Below, in pieces: positions 24,929-33,854 of a DNA stretch of 64,000 nucleotides. Position numbers and translations under genes: made by a program. Where the stretch lies: assembly GCA_015066785.1 (NCBI GenBank), contig SVNT01000003.1, positions 1-64,000 of the forward strand, written 5' to 3'. Origin of the DNA: Ruminococcus sp. (lineage in GTDB: Bacteria > Bacillota > Clostridia > Oscillospirales > Ruminococcaceae). The notes below the pieces were generated by a model, which saw only the letters and a program-made list of their open reading frames with translations, made no database searches and was not told where the DNA came from. The stretch's first letter is position 1. Each line of letters begins with the position of its first letter.

Positions 24929-24957
24929 ATTATACAACTTCACTACTTATTTGTCAA
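24929..24957 (-). promoter_or_regulatory. Consensus promoter of the MshEN-like gene
   Basis: On the minus strand, TTGACA (24957-24952), a 17-bp spacer and TATAAT (24934-24929), a perfect match to consensus. Confidence 0.9.
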
Positions 24958-25004
24958 TTAATTTGAAAAATAATGTGAGAAATAACAAAAAGTTTTTTCG
25001 CCTC

Positions 25005-25033
25005 TTGACGAAGGAAATATCGTTGTGCTATTA
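25005..25033 (+). promoter_or_regulatory. Promoter of the T-box leader
   Basis: TTGACG (25005-25010), a 17-bp spacer and CTATTA (25028-25033). Confidence 0.6.
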
Positions 25034-25035
25034 TT

Positions 25036-25305
25036 TCAACAATAGCTGTGACGAAGACGGCGAAGGTGTACGATATTTCAGAGAGTCGGCGGTTGGTGTG
25101 AGCCGATATTCAAAGCCTTGAAGCCTCTCCCTTCTGAGCTGAAAATGCGAAAACTTCTGTGAGTAGTGTTTTCCGTAACTGCAACGTAACTGCATAAGAC
25201 TTGTTGGAGTCTGAGTGGCGTGTGAACGCAATTTGAGTGGTACCGCGGGTATAATGATGTATATACACCCGTCTCAAAGAATCATCTTTGAGACGGGTTT
25301 TTTTA
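25036..25305 (+). promoter_or_regulatory. T-box riboswitch
   Basis: A full T-box leader. Stem I has a GACGAAGA lower motif, the AGAGAG bulge (25080-25085) and the distal hairpin TCGGC-GGTTGGTGTGA-GCCGA (25086-25106). The T-box sequence TGAGTGGTACCGCGGG (25235-25250) supplies the TGGT that pairs with a tRNA 3' end having discriminator A. The terminator stem ACCCGTCTCAAAGA/TCTTTGAGACGGGT (25267-25298) is followed by seven T. The likely specifier is GCC (Ala) at 25123-25125, after GAA in the stem I internal loop; this reading is uncertain. The leader fills the 24906-25332 gap and controls the fusion gene 28 nt downstream. Confidence 0.94.
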
Positions 25306-25332
25306 TTATAAAAAACAGAAAGGAAAATCATT

Positions 25333-27858
25333 ATGAAAATCAGTTTTTCGACGCTTGCTTGCCCCGATTTTGACTGGGCAGATATCTACTCCATGGCCAA
25401 GGACCTTAACTTTGACGGAATTGAAATCCGTGGTCTCGGCAATGACATTTTCGCTGTGAAAGCAAAGCCTTTCACTGAAGCACAGCTACCGAAAACAATC
25501 AAGAAGCTCCATGATCTCGGAATTGAAATTCCGTGCCTTTCTTCAGGCTGTTGCCTTAATGACAAGGACAGATTCGACGAGGTCGTTTCTGAAATTACAA
25601 GCTATATCGAACTTGCAGGAAAGCTCGGTACTCCGTATATCCGACTCCTCGCAGATAAGGAGCCTATGCCCAATGGCGAGGTTGACGACGATTACGTCGC
25701 AGAGGTTCTCGTAAAGCTCGCAGACATTGCGAAGGAAAAGGGAACAGTCACTCTCCTCGTTGAAACAAACGGCGTTTACTGCGATACAAAGCGTCTCAGA
25801 AAGCTCATCGACAAGGTCGGAAGAAACGAAATCGCTGTTCTCTGGGATATGCATCACCCCTATCGCTACAACAATGAAAGCGCAAAGGAAACGGTTGAAA
25901 ATCTCGGAATGTACATCAAGTACTGTCATGTCAAGGACAGCGTGATGAAGGACGGAAAGCTTGAGTACAAGCTGATGGGACAGGGCGATATGCCTATAAA
26001 GGAAATGCTCGGCGTTCTTCAGGAAAACCGCTACACAGGCTATGTTTCGCTCGAATGGGTAAAGCGCTGGTCAAACAACCTCTGCGATGCAGGTCTTGTA
26101 TTCCCGCAGTACGCAAACTATATGGCGGAATACAGAAGAAAGCACAAGCATCCTCTTCAGGACGACAACCGCAAGGCAGGAAAGTACATCTGGCCCAAGG
26201 AAAGACTCCTCGACTACACATTCCCCGATGTTCTCGACAGAGTGTGTGAGGAATTCCCCGACCAGTATGCGTTCAGATATACAGAACTTGACTACACAAG
26301 AACATACCCCGAATTCAGAAACGATGTTGATACATTCGCTCGTGCGTTGCTTGCAATGGGCGTGAAGAAGGGCGACCATGTTGCAATCTGGGCAACGAAT
26401 GTTCCTGCGTGGTATATAACATTCTGGGCAACAACAAAAATCGGCGCAGTACTCGTTACTGTAAATACAGCGTATAAGGTTCACGAGGCTGAATACCTCC
26501 TCAGACAGTCCGACACAAATGTACTCGTAATGATTGACGGCTGGAAGGACAGCGACTATGTCGGCATTATGAAGGAACTCTGCCCTGAGCTTGAAACCTG
26601 TGAACCAGGAAAGCTCAACAGCGAAAGACTCCCGTTCCTCAAGAGCATCATCACAGTGGATTCAAAGCAGAACGGTTGCTTCACATGGGATGAGGCTATG
26701 GCGCTTGCTGAAAAGGTGCCTTACAGCGAAGTGGAGAAAATCCGCAGAACTATCGACAAGAACGATGTATGTAATATGCAGTACACTTCAGGAACAACAG
26801 GCTTCCCGAAGGGCGTAATGCTCACACATAACAATGTTGTAAACAACGGTAAGGCTATCGGTGACTGTATGGACCTCTCGACTGCCGACAAGATGATGAT
26901 TCAGGTGCCTATGTTCCACTGTTTCGGAATGGTACTTGCAATGACAGCGTCTGTGACTCACGGCGTTACAATGTGTCCTATCCCTGCATTCTCACCCAAG
27001 AAGTCGCTCAACTGTATCAATAAGGAGCAGATTACGGCATTCCACGGTGTTCCCACGATGTTTATCGCACTTCTCGAAAATGAAGATTTCGAAAAGACTG
27101 ACTTCTCACATATGAGAACGGGTATCATGGCAGGTTCGCCCTGTCCCGTTGCAGTAATGGAAGACGTAATCAACAAGATGAATATGTCCGAAATCTGTAT
27201 CACATACGGTCAGACAGAGGCAAGCCCCGCAACTACAATGAGTAAGACTTCCGACAGCATCGAAACAAGAGTAAACACAGTCGGAGGGCCTATCTTCGGC
27301 GTTGAATGTAAGATTGTAGACCCCGAAACAGGAGAGGAACTCCCCGACGAAACAGACGGCGAATTCTGCGCAAGAGGCTACAACATAATGAAGGGCTACT
27401 ACAAGATGCCCGAGGCTACTGCTGCGGCTATCGACGCTGACGGCTGGCTCCATTCGGGAGACCTTGCAAGACGCACAAAGGAAGGGTACTTCAAGATTAC
27501 GGGGAGAATCAAGGATATGATTATCCGTGGAGGAGAAAATATCTATCCCAAGGAAATCGAAGAATTCCTCTATACAAACGAAAAGGTAAAGGACGTACAG
27601 GTTATCGGCGTGCCTGACGAACAGTACGGCGAAGAAATCATGGCATGTATCGTCCTCAAGCCCGGAGAAACAGCAACAGAAGAAGAAATCAAGGACTTTG
27701 TACGCTCACATATGGCAAAGCATAAGGTTCCGAGATATATCGATTTTGTTGACGATTTCCCGATGAATGCGGCAGGCAAAATCCTCAAGTACAAGATGAG
27801 AGAAATGGCGGTTGAAAAGCTCAATCTTCAGAAAGCAAACAGCATAGTAACAGCATAA
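25333..27858 (+). CDS. Xylose-isomerase-like TIM barrel fused to an acyl-CoA synthetase
   Basis: An 841-residue cytoplasmic fusion. Residues 1-~275 form an AP-endonuclease-2/xylose-isomerase-like barrel with likely metal ligands in LLVETNG, WDMHHPYRY, YCHVKD and SLEW. Residues ~295-835 form an AMP-forming ligase of the fatty-acyl-CoA/4-coumarate-CoA family: P-loop YTSGTTGFPKGV, YGQTEASP, GWLHSGDLARR, GRIKDMIIRGGENIYP, and catalytic Lys in NAAGKILKYK. The ligase activates a carboxylic acid as acyl-AMP and acyl-CoA; the barrel may isomerise a sugar acid or supply the substrate. RBS AGAAAGGAAAATCATT. Regulation by a T-box is unusual for this class. Confidence 0.92.
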   Translation: MKISFSTLACPDFDWADIYSMAKDLNFDGIEIRGLGNDIFAVKAKPFTEAQLPKTIKKLHDLGIEIPCLSSGCCLNDKDRFDEVVSEITSYIELAGKLGTPYIRLLADKEPMPNGEVDDDYVAEVLVKLADIAKEKGTVTLLVETNGVYCDTKRLRKLIDKVGRNEIAVLWDMHHPYRYNNESAKETVENLGMYIKYCHVKDSVMKDGKLEYKLMGQGDMPIKEMLGVLQENRYTGYVSLEWVKRWSNNLCDAGLVFPQYANYMAEYRRKHKHPLQDDNRKAGKYIWPKERLLDYTFPDVLDRVCEEFPDQYAFRYTELDYTRTYPEFRNDVDTFARALLAMGVKKGDHVAIWATNVPAWYITFWATTKIGAVLVTVNTAYKVHEAEYLLRQSDTNVLVMIDGWKDSDYVGIMKELCPELETCEPGKLNSERLPFLKSIITVDSKQNGCFTWDEAMALAEKVPYSEVEKIRRTIDKNDVCNMQYTSGTTGFPKGVMLTHNNVVNNGKAIGDCMDLSTADKMMIQVPMFHCFGMVLAMTASVTHGVTMCPIPAFSPKKSLNCINKEQITAFHGVPTMFIALLENEDFEKTDFSHMRTGIMAGSPCPVAVMEDVINKMNMSEICITYGQTEASPATTMSKTSDSIETRVNTVGGPIFGVECKIVDPETGEELPDETDGEFCARGYNIMKGYYKMPEATAAAIDADGWLHSGDLARRTKEGYFKITGRIKDMIIRGGENIYPKEIEEFLYTNEKVKDVQVIGVPDEQYGEEIMACIVLKPGETATEEEIKDFVRSHMAKHKVPRYIDFVDDFPMNAAGKILKYKMREMAVEKLNLQKANSIVTA

Positions 27859-27866
27859 CCAAAATA

Positions 27867-27904
27867 ATCCCGTAGAATTTGTGAATTCTACGGGATTTGT
27901 TTTT
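27867..27904 (+). terminator. Terminator of the fusion gene
   Basis: ATCCCGTAGAATT and AATTCTACGGGAT pair across TGTG, followed by TTGTTTTTA. Confidence 0.93.
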
Positions 27905-27914
27905 ATAAAATACA

Positions 27915-27943
27915 TTGTTTTTTTACTTATTATATGGTATAAT
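27915..27943 (+). promoter_or_regulatory. Promoter of the chemoreceptor operon
   Basis: A weak TTGTTT (27915-27920), a 17-bp spacer and TATAAT (27938-27943). Confidence 0.55.
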
Positions 27944-28017
27944 GCTATTAATAATATCCAAACGTATAAAATGTTTGTTGAAAATTCATTTTTTTACTAT
28001 AAAATGAGGTGCTTGTT

Positions 28018-30063
28018 ATGAAAAAAAGGCAGAAGCTCGGCTCATCGGTTGCGATGCTTGTTATTATCTCCATGGCGATATCCGTCTGTGCAATGACGGT
28101 CAGTGCTGTGGTGTTCACGAAGTCTACCCTTACGGAGTCTTCGGTAGAAATGCTCGCTAAAAACGCAGAAAGCAACGCTAAAACCGTAGAGGAAATTCTC
28201 TGCGAGGGAAGAGCGGGTACGGCTGCACTTTCCGATGCGATTTCGGGCTTTACCTACATAGAAGAGAGCAGGAGAGAGAAGTTCATCGACAACTCTCTCG
28301 AAAGATATATGTTCCGTGAATCCGAACTCGGCACGGCGCTTTCGGGCGTTTTCTGTGAGTTTGAGCCGCACACCATTACTCCCGACAATGAAGGCTTTAC
28401 AAGTTACTTCTATGTCGAAGAGGGTGAAATGTGGCACGAAACCGCAACCCCCGAAGACCCTGCTGACTATACAGCAGAGGACTATTACATAGCTACAAAA
28501 AACACGAACAGCTTCACTATAAGTGAGCCGTATGTATACGACTTCGATAACGGCGAAACAGCCCTTATGATTACGGTTGCGTCACCGATAAACGACAAGA
28601 ACGGAAAATTCATAGGGCTTGTCGGATTTGACATTCTCCTTGACAGCATTTCCGAAAAGCTGTCTGCAAGCGAAAATTTCGAGAGTAGCTATTCATACAT
28701 TCTCTCGGCGGACAAAATCTGCTCGGCGCATTCTGACGGCGAAAATCTCTGCGAAGTCCTTAAAGCGCCCAATGTCCGTGCGGAACAGTTCGAGAACGCA
28801 GAAATCTACTACGGCAAAAGCGAAAAGGTCGGTGGCAACAGCTATATCGCCGCAAAAAGTATTTATGTCGACGGCGTGGATACAGGCTGGGTTTCATATG
28901 TCAATGTAAGCGTTGCCGACATTACCGAATTTGCAAACATACTCGGTCTTGTTATCGTTTTCCTCGGTCTTGCTGTTACGGTTGTGCTTTCGTTCATAGT
29001 TACACTTACTCTTAAAAAGAAGCTCGCTCCCGTAAACGAAGTGGTCGAGGCGCTCGAAAGACTCGAAGAAGGCGACCTCAACGCAGAGGTAAAGGTAAGA
29101 ACAAACGATGAAATCGGACTTATTGCAGAAAAGCTCAATATGCTTTCGTCATCGCTCCGTGAATATGTAAGCGAGATAAAATACATCATCGGCGGAATTT
29201 CGGAGGGTAACCTCACAATCAAAACATCTGACATCTACCGTGGTGATTTCATCGAAATAAAGCGTTCTCTCGAAACAATCACCGAATCTATCAGTACATC
29301 AATGCGTAATATCAGCGAAAGCTCAAACACAATACGCAACGACATTTCCCAGGTTTCGTTCAATTCCAATATGCTTGCAACAAACTCCGAGTCTGAGGCT
29401 GCCGACGCAGACAAACTCGTTGTTATAGTTGAAGAACTTACGGGAATTACAAACAACAACGCAGATAATGCAAGAGAAATCGACAGACTTTCAAACAACT
29501 CAAAGGAAACTGTCGAAAACGGAAATCAGCATATGAGCGAACTTTGCGACGCTATGCTCAAAATCAGCAGTGACTCCGAAGAAATCGCAAGCATCGTAAA
29601 GACTATCGACGACATTGCGTTCCAGACGAATATCCTTGCGCTCAACGCATCGGTCGAGGCTGCGAGAGCGGGTACATTCGGAAAGGGCTTCTCGGTTGTT
29701 GCCGATGAAGTAAGCAACCTTGCAAAGAGAAGTGCCGAGGCGTCAAGCCTTACGGCAAAGCTCGTTGCAAATTCCCAGAAGAATGTTGCCGACGGTGTTG
29801 AGCTTGCGAAGTCCACTGCAAAGCGTATGGACGAAATCGCAGGCGAAATCCAGCGTGTTGTTGAAATTGCAGGCGAAATCAATACGGCGGCTGAAACGCA
29901 GTCACGTTCTATTGAAACAGTAAGCAACTTCATTGTCAAGATTAACGGCAACCTCCAGAACAATGTTGCCGCATCGGAAGAAAGTGCGGCGTCAATCCGC
30001 AACCTTATGGACCAGACGAAGAATCTTGACGATATTATCAACGAATATAAACTTTCCGATTAA
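28018..30063 (+). CDS. Methyl-accepting chemotaxis protein
   Basis: A 681-residue receptor. TM1 is at residues ~10-35, a Cache-type sensor at ~40-300 (GLVGFDILLDSI), TM2 near 305-330 (ILGLVIVFLGLAVTVVLSF), then HAMP (LERLEEGDLNAEVKVRTNDE) and the cytoplasmic signalling domain with hairpin tip AFQTNILALNASVEAARAG. The tip is the CheA/CheW contact site and is intact. ATG 28018 follows GAGGTGCTTGTT; the GTG at 28009 lies inside the SD and was rejected. It heads a three-gene unit with a hybrid kinase (22-nt gap) and a triple-receiver protein. The ligand is unknown. Confidence 0.95.
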   Translation: MKKRQKLGSSVAMLVIISMAISVCAMTVSAVVFTKSTLTESSVEMLAKNAESNAKTVEEILCEGRAGTAALSDAISGFTYIEESRREKFIDNSLERYMFRESELGTALSGVFCEFEPHTITPDNEGFTSYFYVEEGEMWHETATPEDPADYTAEDYYIATKNTNSFTISEPYVYDFDNGETALMITVASPINDKNGKFIGLVGFDILLDSISEKLSASENFESSYSYILSADKICSAHSDGENLCEVLKAPNVRAEQFENAEIYYGKSEKVGGNSYIAAKSIYVDGVDTGWVSYVNVSVADITEFANILGLVIVFLGLAVTVVLSFIVTLTLKKKLAPVNEVVEALERLEEGDLNAEVKVRTNDEIGLIAEKLNMLSSSLREYVSEIKYIIGGISEGNLTIKTSDIYRGDFIEIKRSLETITESISTSMRNISESSNTIRNDISQVSFNSNMLATNSESEAADADKLVVIVEELTGITNNNADNAREIDRLSNNSKETVENGNQHMSELCDAMLKISSDSEEIASIVKTIDDIAFQTNILALNASVEAARAGTFGKGFSVVADEVSNLAKRSAEASSLTAKLVANSQKNVADGVELAKSTAKRMDEIAGEIQRVVEIAGEINTAAETQSRSIETVSNFIVKINGNLQNNVAASEESAASIRNLMDQTKNLDDIINEYKLSD

Positions 30064-30084
30064 TCGGGTTTGGGGTGAACAGGT

Positions 30085-32679
30085 ATGTATACCGCTATCG
30101 TTGTCGTGCAGGCACTCACCGTTGCGGCGGGAATTATGGTGTTTGCCGAACTTCTTATGAAAACAAAGCCTGTATTTGCAGGTAAATTCCTGTATGTTGC
30201 ATTTGCGTGCGCAGTCTTTGACTCGATAGGTTATCTTATGGAAATCACCTCCGTTTCACGAGGAGGGGCAATAACCGCAGTAAAGATAGAGTATGTGGGA
30301 ATTTGCTTCGGTATGCTGATGCTGCTGATATATATTTTCCAGGTGTGCAAGGTCAAATCAATAATGTGGTTTTACCTGCTGTTGTTTATTCTTAACGTAG
30401 CAACTGTCGGTATAGTAATGACCTGTGAATTCCATGATTTTTACTATACCAGCATAGAGTTTGAAACAGACTGGCTTTATCCTCACCTTGTTCTCGGAAA
30501 AGGCCCATGGTACGGAATGCATTTCATGATTATGGCGATTATGGTATTCTCGATTATCATAGTTGCCGCAAGAAGATATATAATTTCCGCAAAAACAGAG
30601 GTCAAGGAATCCAGCTTTTTAAGCGTTATAATTTTCGTAGGTGTAGTGGTGATTTTTCTGATTATCGCTTATCTTATGGGGGTGCTGGGATACTTCGACC
30701 CTACTTCTATGCTGTTTGTGTGGGTGTGTATCTTTATACGATACAACATCCTCGATATTACACCTTCGGCGGTCGAAACTGTTTCCGATGTCATTCAGGA
30801 AAGTCTTATCGTTGTTGACAAGAACTACATCTATGTCGACAGTAACCGTGAGGCGAGAAATGTATTCCCCGAATTTGAGGCGAAGAAGTTTGAACGAATG
30901 AAAATCGGCGACTATTCTTCACTTCTTGAGGATATATTCACCTGCGACAGTGAAAGGGAATTCAAAATCGGCGACAGATACTATCGCTCGAATGTTGTAC
31001 CGATTTACGGAAACAATAAAAATATTACGGGATACACGGCGTGTATCATCGACATTACCGATAGTTACCTCAATGTAAAACAGCTTGTTTCAATGAAGAA
31101 CAAGGCGGACATCGCCAACAAGGCGAAGAGTGAATTCCTTGCGAATGTATCGCACGAAATCAGAACACCGCTGAATGCTATCATCGGCATGACGGAGCTT
31201 GCATTAAGAGAAGACGCAAGCCCTGCTGTCAGGGAAAAGCTGTTCGATATAAAATCGGCAGGAAGCTCGCTTCTTGCAATAATCAATGACATTCTCGACT
31301 TTGCAAAGCTTGAATCAAACAAGGTAGAGGTTGTCAACAGTCAGTACAATGTCGCAGCACTTATAAGCGATGTCGTAAGTATCATAAATGTAAAAATCGA
31401 AGAGAAAAACATTTTCTTCGAACAGAATGTAAACCCTGATATTCCCGCACTTCTTTCGGGCGACGAGATGAAGGTGCGCCAGATATTGATAAATCTTCTC
31501 GGAAATGCCGTGAAGTACACCGAAAAGGGAAAGATAACCTTCACTATGGATTTCCGTCGTGACGGTGATTATGCAATTATCGAGGCGAGCGTAGAGGATA
31601 CGGGTGTCGGAATTTCAAAGGAGAATATCTCAAAGCTCTTCTCCAGCTTCCAGCGTGTAGACTCCAGAAAAAACCGCTCAATCGAAGGTACAGGTCTCGG
31701 TCTTGCTATCAGTAAGCAGTATCTCTCACTTATGGGAGGGGATATTTCAGTCAAGAGTACATACGGCGTGGGAAGTAAGTTCACATTCACTCTCCCGCAG
31801 AAGATTGTCAACGACCAGCCGTGCGACTATCATCCGTTTGTACATCTCCGTGAAAAGCAGGAGCAGTTCCGCAACAGCTTTATCGCACCGTCAGCAAAGG
31901 TACTTGTTGTTGACGACAACCCCGTTAACATAAAAATCGCCGCAGGTTACCTCAAGTCCTATAAGATTGAGGCGGATTCCGCACTCGGCGGTCTTGAATG
32001 CGTTGAGAAGGTTTCAAAGACGAGATACGATATTGTTCTTCTCGACTATATGATGCCTGAGGTTGACGGCGTTGATACCCTCAACCTTATCCGTGCAAAG
32101 TCGGGTGAGGATGAATACTATAAAAAGCTCCCGATTGTTGCGCTTACGGCAGACGCTGTAAACGGTTCGGAAGAAAAGTTCAAGAACTTCGGTTTCAACG
32201 AGTATCTTGCAAAGCCTATCAACGAAGGAAAACTCGAAGATGTGCTTGCGAAATTCCTTCCGCCTGAAATTGTTACGATAAACACCGAAATCGATGATGA
32301 AGAAATAGAAAAAGCTGATGTCGATTTTGAAATTGAAGGCGTCAACACCGAAATCGGTCTTGACAACTGCGGAAACGAGCTTGAGGATTACATCGAAATT
32401 CTCGGGATTTTCTATCGTTTCGGACTTGATAAAATCGGAAAGATAAGTTATCTTTACGAAGAAAAGAACTTCAAGGATTATATTATTGAAGTCCATTCCC
32501 TCAAGAGCTCTGCCGCAAATATCGGTGCGCTTGAGGTTTCCGCCCTTGCAAGAGAGCTTGAAATGGCGGGCAAGGCTGAAAACTATGAATTTATTGATGA
32601 CCATGCGTACAGTCTTATAGAAATGTACAGCGAACTTCTTGAGAACATCGGAAATGCCCTCAAGAACAGACAGGAATAA
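30085..32679 (+). CDS. 7TM hybrid histidine kinase (HK-REC-HPt)
   Basis: An 864-residue membrane kinase. The N-terminal ~235 residues form seven hydrophobic helices of the histidine-kinase 7TM type. A PAS-like domain (VIQESLIVVDKNYIYVDSN) follows, then HisKA with canonical SHEIRTPLNAIIG, an ATPase domain (LINLLGNAVKYTEKG, DTGVGIS, GTGLGLAISKQ), a receiver (VLLDYMMPEVDG, Lys in YLAKPI) and a C-terminal HPt domain with His in VHSLKSSAANIGA. All phosphorelay residues are present, unlike the kinase at 20123. It is co-transcribed with the chemoreceptor and the triple-receiver protein (20-nt gap), its probable partners. Confidence 0.94.
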   Translation: MYTAIVVVQALTVAAGIMVFAELLMKTKPVFAGKFLYVAFACAVFDSIGYLMEITSVSRGGAITAVKIEYVGICFGMLMLLIYIFQVCKVKSIMWFYLLLFILNVATVGIVMTCEFHDFYYTSIEFETDWLYPHLVLGKGPWYGMHFMIMAIMVFSIIIVAARRYIISAKTEVKESSFLSVIIFVGVVVIFLIIAYLMGVLGYFDPTSMLFVWVCIFIRYNILDITPSAVETVSDVIQESLIVVDKNYIYVDSNREARNVFPEFEAKKFERMKIGDYSSLLEDIFTCDSEREFKIGDRYYRSNVVPIYGNNKNITGYTACIIDITDSYLNVKQLVSMKNKADIANKAKSEFLANVSHEIRTPLNAIIGMTELALREDASPAVREKLFDIKSAGSSLLAIINDILDFAKLESNKVEVVNSQYNVAALISDVVSIINVKIEEKNIFFEQNVNPDIPALLSGDEMKVRQILINLLGNAVKYTEKGKITFTMDFRRDGDYAIIEASVEDTGVGISKENISKLFSSFQRVDSRKNRSIEGTGLGLAISKQYLSLMGGDISVKSTYGVGSKFTFTLPQKIVNDQPCDYHPFVHLREKQEQFRNSFIAPSAKVLVVDDNPVNIKIAAGYLKSYKIEADSALGGLECVEKVSKTRYDIVLLDYMMPEVDGVDTLNLIRAKSGEDEYYKKLPIVALTADAVNGSEEKFKNFGFNEYLAKPINEGKLEDVLAKFLPPEIVTINTEIDDEEIEKADVDFEIEGVNTEIGLDNCGNELEDYIEILGIFYRFGLDKIGKISYLYEEKNFKDYIIEVHSLKSSAANIGALEVSALARELEMAGKAENYEFIDDHAYSLIEMYSELLENIGNALKNRQE

Positions 32680-32699
32680 AAAGTAAGAGGTGAACAAAA

Positions 32700-33809
32700 A
32701 TGATTCTTATCGTTGATGATTCGGAAGGACTTTCTAAAATGTCCCATACCGTCGGTGAAAAATACGGTATGAAAAGGGCGAGTTCTGCGGTTATTGCGGT
32801 AAATATCGTAACCAACGAAAAAATCGACCTGATTGTAATAAATCTCGATATGCACGAGGCAAGCGGTCTCTCTATCCTGAAAAAGATAAAGAGCTTCCAG
32901 TCGCAGAAAGACAAACCAGTCATTGCCCTCACTAATGATATGAAGAGTATCATCGCCGAGGAGGCTGCTATTCTTCCGAATGTCAAGCTCGTTGATGCAT
33001 CAACGGAGGATAGTGAGCTTATAGCCGAAATCGACAAGTACGGTATAGAGGCTTTTGAAGAATGGGACGATGACAAGGATTACGATTCGGGCAGAAAGGT
33101 TATTCTTGTCGTTGACGATGATGTTGTTGCACTTGAAACCCTTAGCTTTTACCTTGAGGATAAATACGAGGTTCAGATGGCGGATTCGGGGCGTGACGCT
33201 CTCGACAAGATGGCTACAAGAATTCCCGACGCTATTCTTCTCGACGTGCGTATGCCCGGAATGGACGGAATTACATTCTTCAAGAAGATTAAATCCGAGC
33301 CGAAATACAAGAACATCCCCGTAATATTCCAGACGGGTGCATCGGACATCGAAACCGTGCGTGAGTGTATCAGCATAGGCCCTATGGGCTTTATCGTAAA
33401 GCCCGTGCGCAAGCGTATCCTTATGGAAAAAATCGAGGAGGCACTTGTTGAAGAAAAGCGCCAGCAGCATATCCTCATCATCGAGCCGGATATGATTTCC
33501 TGCAACATAATGAAGCATCACCTGCACAAGAATTTCAAGGTCAGCGTAGAAAGCTCGGTGCAGTTTGCGCTGTCGCTTCTCAGCAGTCAGGTGCCAGACC
33601 TCATTATTATGGATGATGAATCGCCCTGCTCGTCTTTCTATAAAATCCGTGCAAAGCAGAGTGACATTCCCGTAATCCTTCTGTCAGAAACCTGTACCGA
33701 CTATGAAGGACTTGACAAGTGTATCGCTATCGGTGCGATAGGCGTTATCAAGAATATCTACGACCGTGTGGAAATAATGGAAATGGTCAATAAGGCTCTC
33801 GGGAAATAG
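32700..33809 (+). CDS. Triple-receiver response regulator
   Basis: A 369-residue protein built only of receiver domains. REC1 (1-~120) has acidic pair IVDDSE and Asp in VINLDMHEAS. REC2 (~130-250) is canonical, with VVDDD, LLDVRMPGMDG and Lys in FIVKPVRKR. REC3 (~258-369) has a divergent acidic pair (IIEPD), Asp in IIMDDESP and Lys in GVIKNI. There is no output domain, so it probably passes or integrates phosphoryl signals by protein contact, as in phosphate-sink or scaffold regulators. RBS AGAGGTGAACAAAA. It is the last gene of the unit; the terminator is shared with the GH9 gene. Confidence 0.9.
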   Translation: MILIVDDSEGLSKMSHTVGEKYGMKRASSAVIAVNIVTNEKIDLIVINLDMHEASGLSILKKIKSFQSQKDKPVIALTNDMKSIIAEEAAILPNVKLVDASTEDSELIAEIDKYGIEAFEEWDDDKDYDSGRKVILVVDDDVVALETLSFYLEDKYEVQMADSGRDALDKMATRIPDAILLDVRMPGMDGITFFKKIKSEPKYKNIPVIFQTGASDIETVRECISIGPMGFIVKPVRKRILMEKIEEALVEEKRQQHILIIEPDMISCNIMKHHLHKNFKVSVESSVQFALSLLSSQVPDLIIMDDESPCSSFYKIRAKQSDIPVILLSETCTDYEGLDKCIAIGAIGVIKNIYDRVEIMEMVNKALGK

Positions 33810-33817
33810 GCATAATA

Positions 33818-33852
33818 AAATCCCTGTGAATTTAAAATTCACAGGGATTTTT
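33818..33852. terminator. Bidirectional terminator
   Basis: TCCCTGTGAATTT and AAATTCACAGGGA (33821-33847) pair, with AAAA before and TTTTT after. It is shared by the receiver gene and the convergent GH9 gene. Confidence 0.92.
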
Positions 33853-33854
33853 CG

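Noticed and set aside
24906-25035. Gene in the gap before the T-box
   Set aside because: It holds only the two divergent promoters and the start of the leader; no frame with an SD was seen.
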